DNA from: DASWTL01 sp035575925
GTDB lineage: Bacteria; Bacteroidota; Bacteroidia; Sphingobacteriales; Sphingobacteriaceae
Reading direction: 5' to 3'
DNA: 64,000 bases
Assembly (NCBI GenBank): GCA_035575925.1
Contig: DATLXK010000058.1
Location: forward strand, 78,105-142,104
A model generated the notes under the pieces. It saw only the letters and a list, made by a program, of their open reading frames with translations, ran no database searches and was not told the DNA's origin. Below, one piece after another: positions 16,768 to 24,323 of this stretch (its first letter is position 1; each line of letters opens with the position of its first letter). The translations under genes were made by a program, and so were the position numbers.

Positions 16768-17781
16768 TTATTTGGCCGCTTGCTGAGACTTCAACAAATC
16801 AATAATCTTTTGAACTTCTTTTGTAGTTACTTTCTTAGCATTGTTTCCCCAACTGGTTTTTTCATGGTTCATAATTGCCGCAATTTCCGCCGGCTTTAAT
16901 CTGTTATTTATGCCCACTGCTGGCATTTCGCCAAACTGCTCCTGTGCGTTGTAGCCATGCATTATGATATCAACCATCGTTTGAGGATTTTCATCCAATA
17001 CAATTTTGCTTCCTTTTAATGGGGGAAATGCGCCTTTTAACCCTTCGCCATTTGCCTGATGGCAGCTCTGACAATTGTTTGAATATAACATGGCACCGTT
17101 TAATTCGGGTTCCGCCCCAGGTTTAGCAGCCGCATTCAGGCCAACTTTCTTCTTATATAAAAAATCAGGTTCAGGTGTGCCAGTTGGCAGCTTTGGTTGT
17201 TTCAAGGCCTGCAAATAGGCCACCAGATTAAGTGCGTCTTCGGTAGCAACTACTTTACCTTTCTGTCCATTCAGGTATTCCTCGGGGATGTTTACCTCAA
17301 CGTCGCCTTTTTCCAGCTTATCCTTTATAGTAAAAAGCCAGGAATATGAAGGCATTATCGACTCTTTTACAACAATACGCGGATTGAACAGATGCGGCAA
17401 GTGCCAATCTATACTCGGTTGCCGCTGACCGATATTCGCTAAATCAGGGCCGGTACGCTCTGTGCCCATTAGGGTTGCAGTGTTTCGCCAAAAATCGGTC
17501 CGATGATTATCTGCGTAGTCGGCTGCTACGCTGGGACGCTCGCCCCAAACTTTGTCCATATCAATATTACGAACCTGCTGGGTATGGCATGCGACACAAC
17601 CATTTGAAATGTATACCGCTTTTCCCTTTGTTGCTTCTTCACTTAAGGAGATGGCATTGGGCAAAGGCTCGTTGATACTTTGGTTATTTAATGCCGGCAT
17701 GATACAAACGAAAAGGGTTAGAATCAGAAACAAGAGAAATGCCGTTGTAAACAGTTTTATATGATTATTGAAAAATTCCAT
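16768..17781 (-). CDS. CcoO-cytochrome c fusion subunit of a cbb3-type oxidase
   Basis: 337-aa membrane-anchored dihaem cytochrome. After an N-terminal helix (residues ~10-30) comes a CcoO-type domain: haem site GCVACHTQQVR, then GTERTGPDLANIGQR, WHLPHLFNPRIVV and SIMPSYSWL, all typical of CcoO. A second class I cytochrome c domain follows with NCQSCHQANGEG and likely Met ligand in FGEMPAVG. Ordinary cbb3 oxidases have separate monohaem CcoO and dihaem CcoP; here one haem domain is fused to CcoO and no CcoP gene is present. It passes electrons to the catalytic subunit encoded 13 nt upstream. Confidence 0.9.
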   Translation of the reverse strand: MEFFNNHIKLFTTAFLLFLILTLFVCIMPALNNQSINEPLPNAISLSEEATKGKAVYISNGCVACHTQQVRNIDMDKVWGERPSVAADYADNHRTDFWRNTATLMGTERTGPDLANIGQRQPSIDWHLPHLFNPRIVVKESIMPSYSWLFTIKDKLEKGDVEVNIPEEYLNGQKGKVVATEDALNLVAYLQALKQPKLPTGTPEPDFLYKKKVGLNAAAKPGAEPELNGAMLYSNNCQSCHQANGEGLKGAFPPLKGSKIVLDENPQTMVDIIMHGYNAQEQFGEMPAVGINNRLKPAEIAAIMNHEKTSWGNNAKKVTTKEVQKIIDLLKSQQAAK

Positions 17782-17794
17782 GTTTGCTTATGTT

Positions 17795-19960
17795 CTATAG
17801 TTTTGGCTCTGTAGCAGAATACGATTCATTTAGTTTTTCAATAGCAGCTTCTTGGACATCAACTGTGGTGCTTCCCGAAAGCATTTTGTACATATTATAC
17901 GCAAAAAACAAATGCGATAGCCACATAAGGCTTCCGCCAATTGCCCGCCACAACCAATATGGAGCCATAAAAACAACGCTATCAATAAATGGCTTACCAG
18001 CTATCCACATTAAGCCTTTTAGTGTGCTACCATACATTAATGGAATGGTGTAAAACAACAGGCCGATTAATGCGAGCCAGAAGTGAGCGCCTACCGTTAT
18101 TTGAGGAGCCTCCTTTCCGGTTAACCGGGGAACGAGCGCATAAATCCCTGCCCATAAAAAGAAACAGATGATACCATACATGGTTAAATGCGAGTGGGCG
18201 ACAGTAAAATCTGTAAAGTGCCAGATAAGATTGGTTGAACGGAAAGCCTCGGCTGTACCCTGAAGTGAACCCGTGAAATAGAAAATGATTCCAACCAGAA
18301 AGAAGGGTAGGGTATAACTGGACGGAATCTTGTACCAAGTGCCGTTAAATGTCAACAAGAAATTAGCTGTACCTGCCGCAACCGGTATCACCATTCCGAC
18401 ACTTCCTACGATGGCTGTGGTTTGGAGCCACCAGGGAATAGAGCTAAACACAAAATGATGTGTTCCGATGACTGTGTAAAAAAGAATCTGCGCCCAAAAG
18501 GCTAAAATCCCTAAACTGTATGAATAAATAGGTTTGTTTAGCTGCTGCGGAAGAAAATAGTACACTATCCCCAACGTAAAAAGCATAAACCACATGCCTA
18601 CTCCCTGGTGCATGTAGTATCCCTGAACAATTGTTTCGCCTAGTCCGTTTTGCCAGGCCGGTATATATGCTACAATGGAGATAACGATCGCAAAAATCAC
18701 CGAAGCAACAATATACCAATTAGAAATGTAAATTTCTTTGGTTTTCCGTTTCGCAATGGTTTGCAAGAAATTAATTAAAGTTATTAGTAAACCTATCCCA
18801 AACAGGAGCTGAACCGGCCAGATATATTCCCGATATTCTCCGCCGCCATTGTTAACTCCGGCCATCAGCAGCAAACTGCCGATGATAACTGTTGCATTAA
18901 TCAAATAAAGGATCCACCAACCAGCTTTTATACTTGCCAGAGGAGCATTTCCAACACGAGGAACTACATAATAACCCAACCCCAGCATTGCGAGTGATGC
19001 CCAGCCCCAAAACACTGCGTTTGTATGAACCGGACGTAGTCGGCCAAAGCTTAACCAGCTGATCTGGTCAACGTCTGGTGATACAAACTTGATTCCTAAA
19101 TATTCGCCAACAGTTGTCCCGAACAGCAGCCAAAAGGTGGCGGTTCCGATAAACCAGATGACCAATTTTGATAATGCGGGGTCAATTGGCGGACGCTTTA
19201 CGGCACGTTTTTTTGCTGAAACAATCGGCAGATCAACACTACTGTTAACCGAGCTTACCAATCCCCGATCATCTTCGGCAACATCACTGCCAGACAATTC
19301 ACTATTTGTTAACGAATAATCTAACGCCTCCTTCCGTTTTAATAAGAGCCGCTCTAATTCCACCGGATCAGAAGCCCGTAAATAATCAGCGAATTTTTCA
19401 CCCTCCTCAAGGTTTTGTTTATCTTGATAAGTCCTTAAAACCCTCCTGATTTTTACAATCATCAAAATTATTCCGGCAACTATAGGGATCATTATTAAAA
19501 TAAGTGTAATAATAATACCGCCTTCGGCGAACAATGACCCGGTGGGTTTTCCGGTCTGGGCAGAAGCGACACTCCCGCATCCCATAATCAAAATAGAGAT
19601 CAGTGCTGTAATGCTCCCTGCTTGAATACCTTTGCTTTGGTTTTCTCTATTATTTTTTTGAAACTCCAAATACCCGTCAATTTGCTTACTGTTTAGTTTT
19701 CCTATATATTCTTTAAATCGGGTCTCTTCGGATGGGTTTCTTCTGTTAGTAACCTTAGTGATTTCCTTTGTTTTATGATGAAGATACAGAGTCACACCCA
19801 AAAGAAATAATACCAGAAAAGACAGAACGAACAATAGCACAGTCGACGATAAATCGTTTGTTGCAGATACCGAAGACGTTTCCGCAGAAACCTGATAAAC
19901 GGAGCCTGATATGAGTAAAGCTGATATTATTATTAGTTTGAACATATATGTCTTTGCCAT
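17795..19960 (-). CDS. ccoN: cbb3-type haem-copper oxidase catalytic subunit (CcoN-like) with a ~260-aa N-terminal extension
   Basis: Membrane terminal reductase subunit, 721 aa versus about 470-500 for typical CcoN. The core begins near residue 265. Metal ligands: RPVHTNAVFWGW (low-spin haem), YMHQGVGMWF and IGTHHFVFSSIP (CuB), and WHFTDFTVAHSHL (haems). The cross-linked Tyr of cbb3 enzymes aligns with FYTVIGTHH, supporting O2 rather than NO reduction. The N-terminal extension has a signal-like helix, more membrane helices and two related charged segments (RFKEYIGKLNS and KFADYLRASD), suggesting an internal duplication. First structural gene after the Rrf2 regulator, 44 nt downstream. Confidence 0.9.
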   Translation of the reverse strand: MAKTYMFKLIIISALLISGSVYQVSAETSSVSATNDLSSTVLLFVLSFLVLFLLGVTLYLHHKTKEITKVTNRRNPSEETRFKEYIGKLNSKQIDGYLEFQKNNRENQSKGIQAGSITALISILIMGCGSVASAQTGKPTGSLFAEGGIIITLILIMIPIVAGIILMIVKIRRVLRTYQDKQNLEEGEKFADYLRASDPVELERLLLKRKEALDYSLTNSELSGSDVAEDDRGLVSSVNSSVDLPIVSAKKRAVKRPPIDPALSKLVIWFIGTATFWLLFGTTVGEYLGIKFVSPDVDQISWLSFGRLRPVHTNAVFWGWASLAMLGLGYYVVPRVGNAPLASIKAGWWILYLINATVIIGSLLLMAGVNNGGGEYREYIWPVQLLFGIGLLITLINFLQTIAKRKTKEIYISNWYIVASVIFAIVISIVAYIPAWQNGLGETIVQGYYMHQGVGMWFMLFTLGIVYYFLPQQLNKPIYSYSLGILAFWAQILFYTVIGTHHFVFSSIPWWLQTTAIVGSVGMVIPVAAGTANFLLTFNGTWYKIPSSYTLPFFLVGIIFYFTGSLQGTAEAFRSTNLIWHFTDFTVAHSHLTMYGIICFFLWAGIYALVPRLTGKEAPQITVGAHFWLALIGLLFYTIPLMYGSTLKGLMWIAGKPFIDSVVFMAPYWLWRAIGGSLMWLSHLFFAYNMYKMLSGSTTVDVQEAAIEKLNESYSATEPKL

Positions 19961-20004
19961 AAAATATATTAATACCTTTTAATCCTTTTTTGTGTTAAAA
20001 AAAG

Positions 20005-20442
20005 TTACTTTTTCAATGCCGTAATTCCCAAGTTAAGATCTTCATTAAATTCTCCGATGGTAGTGGTTGAAAGCATTTGGTAGATTTGATTGCGTATCTC
20101 TTTAAATTGATTATGTAAGGGACAAGGATTTGATTCGGAGCAATATTTTAAACCTAATCCGCAGCCAATAAATATACCGTTTCCATCTACTGCTTCTACA
20201 ACCTGTGACAAAGGCCTTTTGAGGTTTTCCGAATCAATATAAAAGCCTCCATTCGGGCCTTTTGTCGACTGAACAATTCCCCTTTTACTCAGGTCTTGCA
20301 GAATTTTTGCGAGGAAGTATTCTGGAGAGCTGATTCCATCAGCAATCTCTTTCAGGCCCACTTTTCCACCAGAAGCTGTTCGATGAGCAATGAAGAATAC
20401 GGCACGCATCGCATATTCACATGTTTTTGAGAACACTGCCAT
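20005..20442 (-). CDS. Rrf2-family regulator, NsrR-like iron-sulfur sensor
   Basis: 145-aa winged-helix regulator of the Rrf2 family. The N-terminal HTH has the family pattern SKTCEYAMRAVFFIA and GLKEIADGI; GPNGGFYI is the wing. Three cysteines at C94-x6-C101-x5-C107 (CGLGLKYCSESNPC) can hold a 2Fe-2S or 4Fe-4S cluster, the arrangement seen with small spacing changes in NO-sensing NsrR. It is first in the block and 44 nt from the oxidase gene, so it most likely controls the whole set in response to NO. The start ATG lies 5 nt after a TATATTTG box. Confidence 0.9.
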   Translation of the reverse strand: MAVFSKTCEYAMRAVFFIAHRTASGGKVGLKEIADGISSPEYFLAKILQDLSKRGIVQSTKGPNGGFYIDSENLKRPLSQVVEAVDGNGIFIGCGLGLKYCSESNPCPLHNQFKEIRNQIYQMLSTTTIGEFNEDLNLGITALKK

Positions 20443-20447
20443 TGAGA

Positions 20448-20455
20448 CAAATATA
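20448..20455 (-). promoter_or_regulatory. -7 promoter box abutting the Rrf2 start codon
   Basis: TATATTTG on the minus strand, matching TAxxTTTG, with 5 nt to the ATG. A leaderless or near-leaderless mRNA is implied. No clear -33 TTTG was seen. Confidence 0.5.
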
Positions 20456-20509
20456 AGGCATTTTTTTAAAAAAGGATAAAAAACTCTTTATTTAATTTAG
20501 AAAAGCTCT

Positions 20510-20745
20510 CTATGTAAAAAAGCTCCGATAAACGAGCACCTTAAGCAACATCCAGGGATGATAACTGGATGTACCGCCACCTTTATATTGTTTAGAAAGA
20601 ATATCCAGTTCAATTTCATCGATCACCAAACCCAGAAACGTACCGGGTGTTTTTCAGGAATTAATTCATCTAACGAGGGCGGTAACAGGAATTGCTGATA
20701 AGGGTTACAGGTCTTAAAAACCGACTTTTTTTGATTAATTTTCAT
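20510..20745 (-). pseudogene. IS1182-family transposase N-terminal relic, frameshifted and truncated
   Basis: Reading the minus strand from ATG at 20745, the start MKINQKKSVFKTCNPY, then FLLPPSLDELIPEKHPVR, is recognisable as the N terminus of an IS1182-type transposase. A one-base frameshift after PVRF is followed in the next frame by GLVIDEIELDILSKQYKGGG and TSSYHPWMLLKVLVY, the conserved continuation, and the piece then ends at a stop (20510-20512). Only about 75 of some 450-500 codons remain and no terminal repeats were found. It sits at the right edge of the inserted block. Confidence 0.85.
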
Positions 20746-20805
20746 ACTTTAATACACTGATTATCAAAGTATTATACAAATAAAAAGCAAAATATTTAAT
20801 CCATA

Positions 20806-20840
20806 AAAAAGAGGCTGCCCTTTTGAGACAGCCTCTTTTT
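20806..20840 (-). terminator. Intrinsic terminator after the DUF6580 gene
   Basis: Perfect 12-bp stem AAAAAGAGGCTG (20806-20817) / CAGCCTCTTTTT (20829-20840) with an 11-nt loop, T-rich on both sides. It follows the DUF6580 stop by 7 nt and could also stop transcription from the left. Confidence 0.9.
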
Positions 20841-20843
20841 ATA

Positions 20844-20879
20844 TTTATCAGTTACGTGCTAACGCAGGATAACGTTTTT
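20844..20879 (+). repeat. 36-bp direct repeat, right copy (att-like)
   Basis: 35 of 36 bases match 10761-10796 in the same orientation. It covers the last codons and stop of the DUF6580 gene (EKRYPALARN), so this copy keeps that gene intact. The two copies bracket a 10-kb block of minus-strand respiratory genes. Confidence 0.9.
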
Positions 20880-21381
20880 CAAGCATGTAGAAACCATAAA
20901 ATAATATCGGTGCAAATACCAGATCGGAAATAAGTGCATTTCTTAAAAATGGAAGTCCTCTCACGTAAGAAAGAATTATGCCATCCGCATTGTGAGGGTA
21001 TTGAGTAGGGGGATAGAATAATGCAAAATTAGTAATCAGGTAAAAAAGAAAAGCTCCTGCAATAGAAGCAAGCGCAACGTTGGTAACATTGATGCGTTTT
21101 TGAATAGCCATACCACACATCACGATTACTATAAAGCCCGCATACACAATTAAACTGAATCCATTACCTATAAAAAGATCTGATAAAGCCATTGCTGCTA
21201 AAGGCATGATGATTGCCAACCTCCTATCATTGAATTGCGAACCGGCAAATATTCCCAATGCATACACTGCCGAAAAGTTCCATAAGTGAGGAATAAGATA
21301 GGGCAGGGCACGGGTACAAGCTACCGCGATAATTACTAATGTAAGAACCAAAAAACGTGACGAGGTTAGTTGTTTAATCAT
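20848..21381 (-). CDS. DUF6580 membrane protein, putative transporter subunit
   Basis: About 177 aa with five or six membrane helices (LVLTLVIIAVACTRALPYLIPH, YALGIFAGSQF, LIVYAGFIVIVMCGMAI, LASIAGAFLFYLITNF, SDLVFAPILFYGFYM). The layout resembles ECF-transporter S components, and DUF6580 members are commonly found beside B12 genes, so cobalamin or a precursor is a plausible substrate; this is inference. ATG at 21381 is chosen; a TTG two codons upstream also keeps frame. Its 3' end carries the right copy of the 36-bp repeat and it is followed by a strong terminator. Confidence 0.8.
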   Translation of the reverse strand: MIKQLTSSRFLVLTLVIIAVACTRALPYLIPHLWNFSAVYALGIFAGSQFNDRRLAIIMPLAAMALSDLFIGNGFSLIVYAGFIVIVMCGMAIQKRINVTNVALASIAGAFLFYLITNFALFYPPTQYPHNADGIILSYVRGLPFLRNALISDLVFAPILFYGFYMLEKRYPALARN

Positions 21382-21637
21382 ATTCAAAAGTAGCGTTTTT
21401 TTTCTTTTTGTGAAAATGCTTTTTAACTAAATTTTAGCAATTTCAGACCGAATTCGAATGGAAAATTATATTTTGTTTGGATAATTAATAGGTTGAAAAT
21501 CAAAAGATAACAACATGCTATTTAAATAATTAGAACAGATAATTACAATTGATTCAAACTAATAGATGATTATGTGCCAAATAAAATTTTGTTAGATACT
21601 ATAAACAGTTTATATAGAGTACATTATAACTCTTATC

Positions 21638-21886
21638 TCAATATTCATGTCGGGTGTATGCCGAATTAAAATCAGCACGCATAGAATTAAACCTGTTACT
21701 GGTTGATTTTAAAAACTCGTCATCCATAATTTCGAAAACCCCATTCACTCCGCCTACTATATCAATCTCTGAAAGCTTGAAAGTTTGTTCCAGAGTGCCT
21801 TGCTCAAACTTGATAATAAACTTAGCATTCATTGAAAAAATAGTGATCTTAAAATCCGGATGCGGTAACTCTGCTACTATTCTCAT
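21638..21886 (-). CDS. Small conserved hypothetical protein
   Basis: 82 aa, no signal peptide or membrane helix, predicted to be strand-rich then helical (PDFKITIFSMNAKFIIKFEQG ... NSMRADFNSAYTRHEY). I do not recognise a named family. It is preceded by the terminator of the next minus-strand gene, so it has its own promoter. The coding frame is uninterrupted and the codon use resembles its neighbours, so I judge it a real gene rather than a shadow; the opposite-strand ORF over the same bases is not supported. Confidence 0.55.
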   Translation of the reverse strand: MRIVAELPHPDFKITIFSMNAKFIIKFEQGTLEQTFKLSEIDIVGGVNGVFEIMDDEFLKSTSNRFNSMRADFNSAYTRHEY

Positions 21887-21921
21887 TTAATGATTTATGT
21901 ATCAAACATAAAGAAATAAAA

Positions 21922-21949
21922 AAAGTCTTTCCTGGCTGGGAAAGACTTT
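21922..21949 (-). terminator. Intrinsic terminator after the Arg/Asp-rich secreted protein gene
   Basis: Minus strand AAAGTCTTTCC / GGAAAGACTTT stem (11 bp, 6-nt loop) followed by TTTTTTTATTTC. It lies 20 nt after the stop at 21969. Confidence 0.9.
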
Positions 21950-21968
21950 CAATTTTGAAAGCTATAAA

Positions 21969-22454
21969 TTAGTCGTCGTCCCGATCACCAGCCCTTCTAT
22001 CGTTTCTGCGATCTTCATATCTGTCATCGTCATCATCACGATCTCTGTCTCCTTGTTTCTTACGTTGTCCCGGAGGCATACCATGCGGATGTCCTTTTTT
22101 TCCTTTTTTGTTTTTGTAACCTTCTGAATCTCCATAATCATTATCACGATTGTTACGATCATTCCGATCATTATTACGATTATGATAAATTTTTACCTGC
22201 TCACGAATGGTTTCGTAATGTCCTGGTTCTGTTCTAGTGCCAAAAACTCCACGTGTACGCTGTTCAGGAACCCAAACCCTGCGTTCACGGGTTTCATAAT
22301 GATAAGTTCCGCGATCGTCCTGGTAAACCTTGCTTTCATCTACACGGTTTCCTCTCAGAATCTCGGGAAGGTTAACCTGCTGAGCACTGGCATTATCAAT
22401 TGTTGCTGCTCCCAATGTTACAAAGAGTGACAGCATTATTGCTTTTTTATTCAT
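21969..22454 (-). CDS. Secreted low-complexity protein rich in Arg, Asp and Asn
   Basis: 161 aa from ATG at 22454, which starts a good signal peptide (MNKKAIMLSLFVTLGA... ending ASAQ); an in-frame ATG at 22526 would add 24 non-signal residues. The middle part has a repeated-looking ETRERRVWVPEQRTRGVFG / EPGHYETIREQVKIY segment that resembles short beta modules found in secreted Bacteroidota proteins. The last ~65 residues are almost only R, D, N, K and G. Unknown function; possibly a periplasmic or cell-surface polyelectrolyte. Confidence 0.75.
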   Translation of the reverse strand: MNKKAIMLSLFVTLGAATIDNASAQQVNLPEILRGNRVDESKVYQDDRGTYHYETRERRVWVPEQRTRGVFGTRTEPGHYETIREQVKIYHNRNNDRNDRNNRDNDYGDSEGYKNKKGKKGHPHGMPPGQRKKQGDRDRDDDDDRYEDRRNDRRAGDRDDD

Positions 22455-22599
22455 TGTTGTGTGATTAAGTGTACTATATAACGTATAAATATGGTGCCAC
22501 ATTATATCAATAGAAGAAACTCTCATTGGCTTTCCCTCGATTAGGTTTATTTCTCCGAAAATATTACAGTAAACAAACAGGCTAACAGATTGAGGTATT

Positions 22600-22607
22600 T
22601 ATTTTTG
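22600..22607 (+). promoter_or_regulatory. -7 promoter box abutting the msrC start codon
   Basis: TATTTTTG, matching TAxxTTTG, 3 nt before the ATG at 22611. Confidence 0.45.
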
Positions 22608-22610
22608 TTG

Positions 22611-23084
22611 ATGGCTGAAAATTTAAACATCATTTCTGCAGGAAAGGCGCAGCAATACCAATCACTAATACCTCAAATAAGTGCCCTTATTGCCGGTGAG
22701 AATGATATTATCGCTAATATGGCCAATATTTGTGCAGCAGTACAGCAGCAATTTCAATTTTTGTGGATAGGGTTTTACCTGGTTAAAGGAAATGAACTGG
22801 TACTGGGGCCATTTCAAGGGCCGGTTGCCTGTACACGTATTGCCAGGGGAAAGGGTGTTTGCGGTACTGCATGGGAAAAAAATCAGATACAAATAGTCCG
22901 CGATGTTGACGCATTTCCAGGACATATTGCATGCAGTTCATCATCAAAGTCAGAAATAGTTATACCTATTGTAAGGAACGGTAGCGTTATTGGAGTGCTT
23001 GATGCAGACAGTGATCGATATGATGAGTTTGATGAAACGGACAGCCTGTACCTTCAACAAATCACAGATTTTATCTGCTTTTGA
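22611..23084 (+). CDS. msrC: Free methionine-(R)-sulfoxide reductase (GAF domain)
   Basis: Reduces free Met-R-sulfoxide in the cytoplasm. Single GAF domain of ~157 aa with the three family cysteines in GPVACTRIARGKGVCGTAW and FPGHIACSSSSKSE, and IGVLDADSDRYDEFDETD near the end. ATG at 22611 starts the conserved region; an ATG seven codons earlier adds MRYLFLL, which overlaps the likely promoter box. Its stop overlaps the start of the glycosylase gene by 1 nt (TGATG). Confidence 0.93.
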   Translation: MAENLNIISAGKAQQYQSLIPQISALIAGENDIIANMANICAAVQQQFQFLWIGFYLVKGNELVLGPFQGPVACTRIARGKGVCGTAWEKNQIQIVRDVDAFPGHIACSSSSKSEIVIPIVRNGSVIGVLDADSDRYDEFDETDSLYLQQITDFICF

Positions 23085-23689
23085 TGGGGAAACTTCCGGA
23101 TTCTTTTTATCAGCGTGATGATGTAGTGGGAATTGCCCGTGAGCTTATGGGTAAGTACCTTCTTGTTAATACAGAGGGCATACTAACTGGAGGGGTAATA
23201 GTCGAAACCGAAGCCTATCGGGCTCCTGAAGACCGCGGATCGCATGCTTTTAATAATCGGCGTACAGCCAGAAACAATATTATGTTTGCTACCGGCGGTG
23301 TAGTTTACATGTACATCTGTTATGGCATTCATGATATGCTGAATATTGTTACCGGAACAGAAAACCGGGCTCATGCGGTATTGATAAGGGCTTTGCAGCC
23401 TGTTGTTGGTATTGAGTTTATGCGTGAAAGAAGGGCGATATTGAATGATGATAGCCGGTTATGCCGCGGACCCGGGGCACTGGCCAAAGCACTGGCCTTA
23501 CGCAAAATCCATAATGGCATTTCTTTGCAAGAGGATGAAATATGGATTGAAGACCGAGGATTAGTATTTGCAGATCAGGATATCATAGCCGCTCCAAGAA
23601 TTGGCCTCAACATTGAAGAACCATATCAAAGCATAGCCTGGAGGTTTTACAAAAAGGGCGACCCGAATGTAAGTAAACCTCATGTTTAA
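23084..23689 (+). CDS. mpg: DNA-3-methyladenine glycosylase (AAG/MPG type)
   Basis: Base-excision repair enzyme that removes alkylated purines. 201 aa. Family motifs: LLVNTEGILTGGVIVETEAY, YICYGIHDMLNIVTG, AVLIRALQPVVG, and CRGPGALAKALAL. ATG at 23084 overlaps the msrC stop (TGATG), so the two are translationally coupled; a TTG one codon earlier is not needed. Pairing with an oxidative-damage enzyme suggests a stress-repair operon. Confidence 0.94.
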   Translation: MGKLPDSFYQRDDVVGIARELMGKYLLVNTEGILTGGVIVETEAYRAPEDRGSHAFNNRRTARNNIMFATGGVVYMYICYGIHDMLNIVTGTENRAHAVLIRALQPVVGIEFMRERRAILNDDSRLCRGPGALAKALALRKIHNGISLQEDEIWIEDRGLVFADQDIIAAPRIGLNIEEPYQSIAWRFYKKGDPNVSKPHV

Positions 23690-23714
23690 GAAGATCAGAA
23701 TTACGCCTAGTTTA

Positions 23715-24254
23715 CTATAATTTTGATTTTTTCTCTATAGTAATAATTTCTTTACGCTCGGAAAAACGATAACCCACAGAAGGAACCTGCGGACTTTTTT
23801 CCCACATAATTAATTCGGTAATAAATTTATCAATCTGCTTCAATATAAAACTTTCCGTTAATTCTGAGGGGGCAACCTGAGATATCACATCTTTCTCAGT
23901 AAGGGTGGTAATTTCTTCAATATGAGGGTAAAGAATAATCACATCTATATTTCCATTGTAGCTTTGTGAGAATGACAGAGCGCCTCTAAATTTATTAAAA
24001 TGCCGGATTTCATCTGGTTTCTCTTTTATAATTCCGCTGCGGTGATGCCCCATAGTCAGATTAATTGCTTCGTAATTTTTATACAGATTAATCTCTTGCA
24101 CGTCTGCAGTAAGTTTGTGGTGATCAATCACTAATTTTAAAGTACTTATAAGAGAGGCTCTGGCACTGGCTGTCCAGATGGCCCGCTTTTCCTCAATAGC
24201 AGATTGACTGTTTTTAAAAGTTGAAATATTATCTTCGAGATCTTCGACTTTCAT
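23715..24254 (-). CDS. Hypothetical protein
   Basis: 179 aa, soluble, no signal peptide or membrane helix. The N-terminal part is helical (EDLEDNISTFKNSQSAIEEKR), and there are alternating strands and helices later (NGNIDVIILYPHIEEI). I do not recognise a family. It is convergent with mpg, and divergent from the lipoprotein gene at 24324 with a 69-nt gap. The frame is long and undisturbed in AT-rich DNA, so it is likely real. Confidence 0.65.
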   Translation of the reverse strand: MKVEDLEDNISTFKNSQSAIEEKRAIWTASARASLISTLKLVIDHHKLTADVQEINLYKNYEAINLTMGHHRSGIIKEKPDEIRHFNKFRGALSFSQSYNGNIDVIILYPHIEEITTLTEKDVISQVAPSELTESFILKQIDKFITELIMWEKSPQVPSVGYRFSERKEIITIEKKSKL

Positions 24255-24323
24255 ATAAATTTGATCATTAAACGAATAACTTTTACTATACGGATTTGTT
24301 TATCACCATATCATTAGCAACTA

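Noticed and set aside
17795..19960. Calling the CcoN-like gene a nitric oxide reductase because of its NO neighbours
   Set aside because: The cbb3 active-site Tyr aligns (FYTVIGTHH) and the partner is a CcoO-type cytochrome, so oxidase is the better call; NO activity cannot be excluded.
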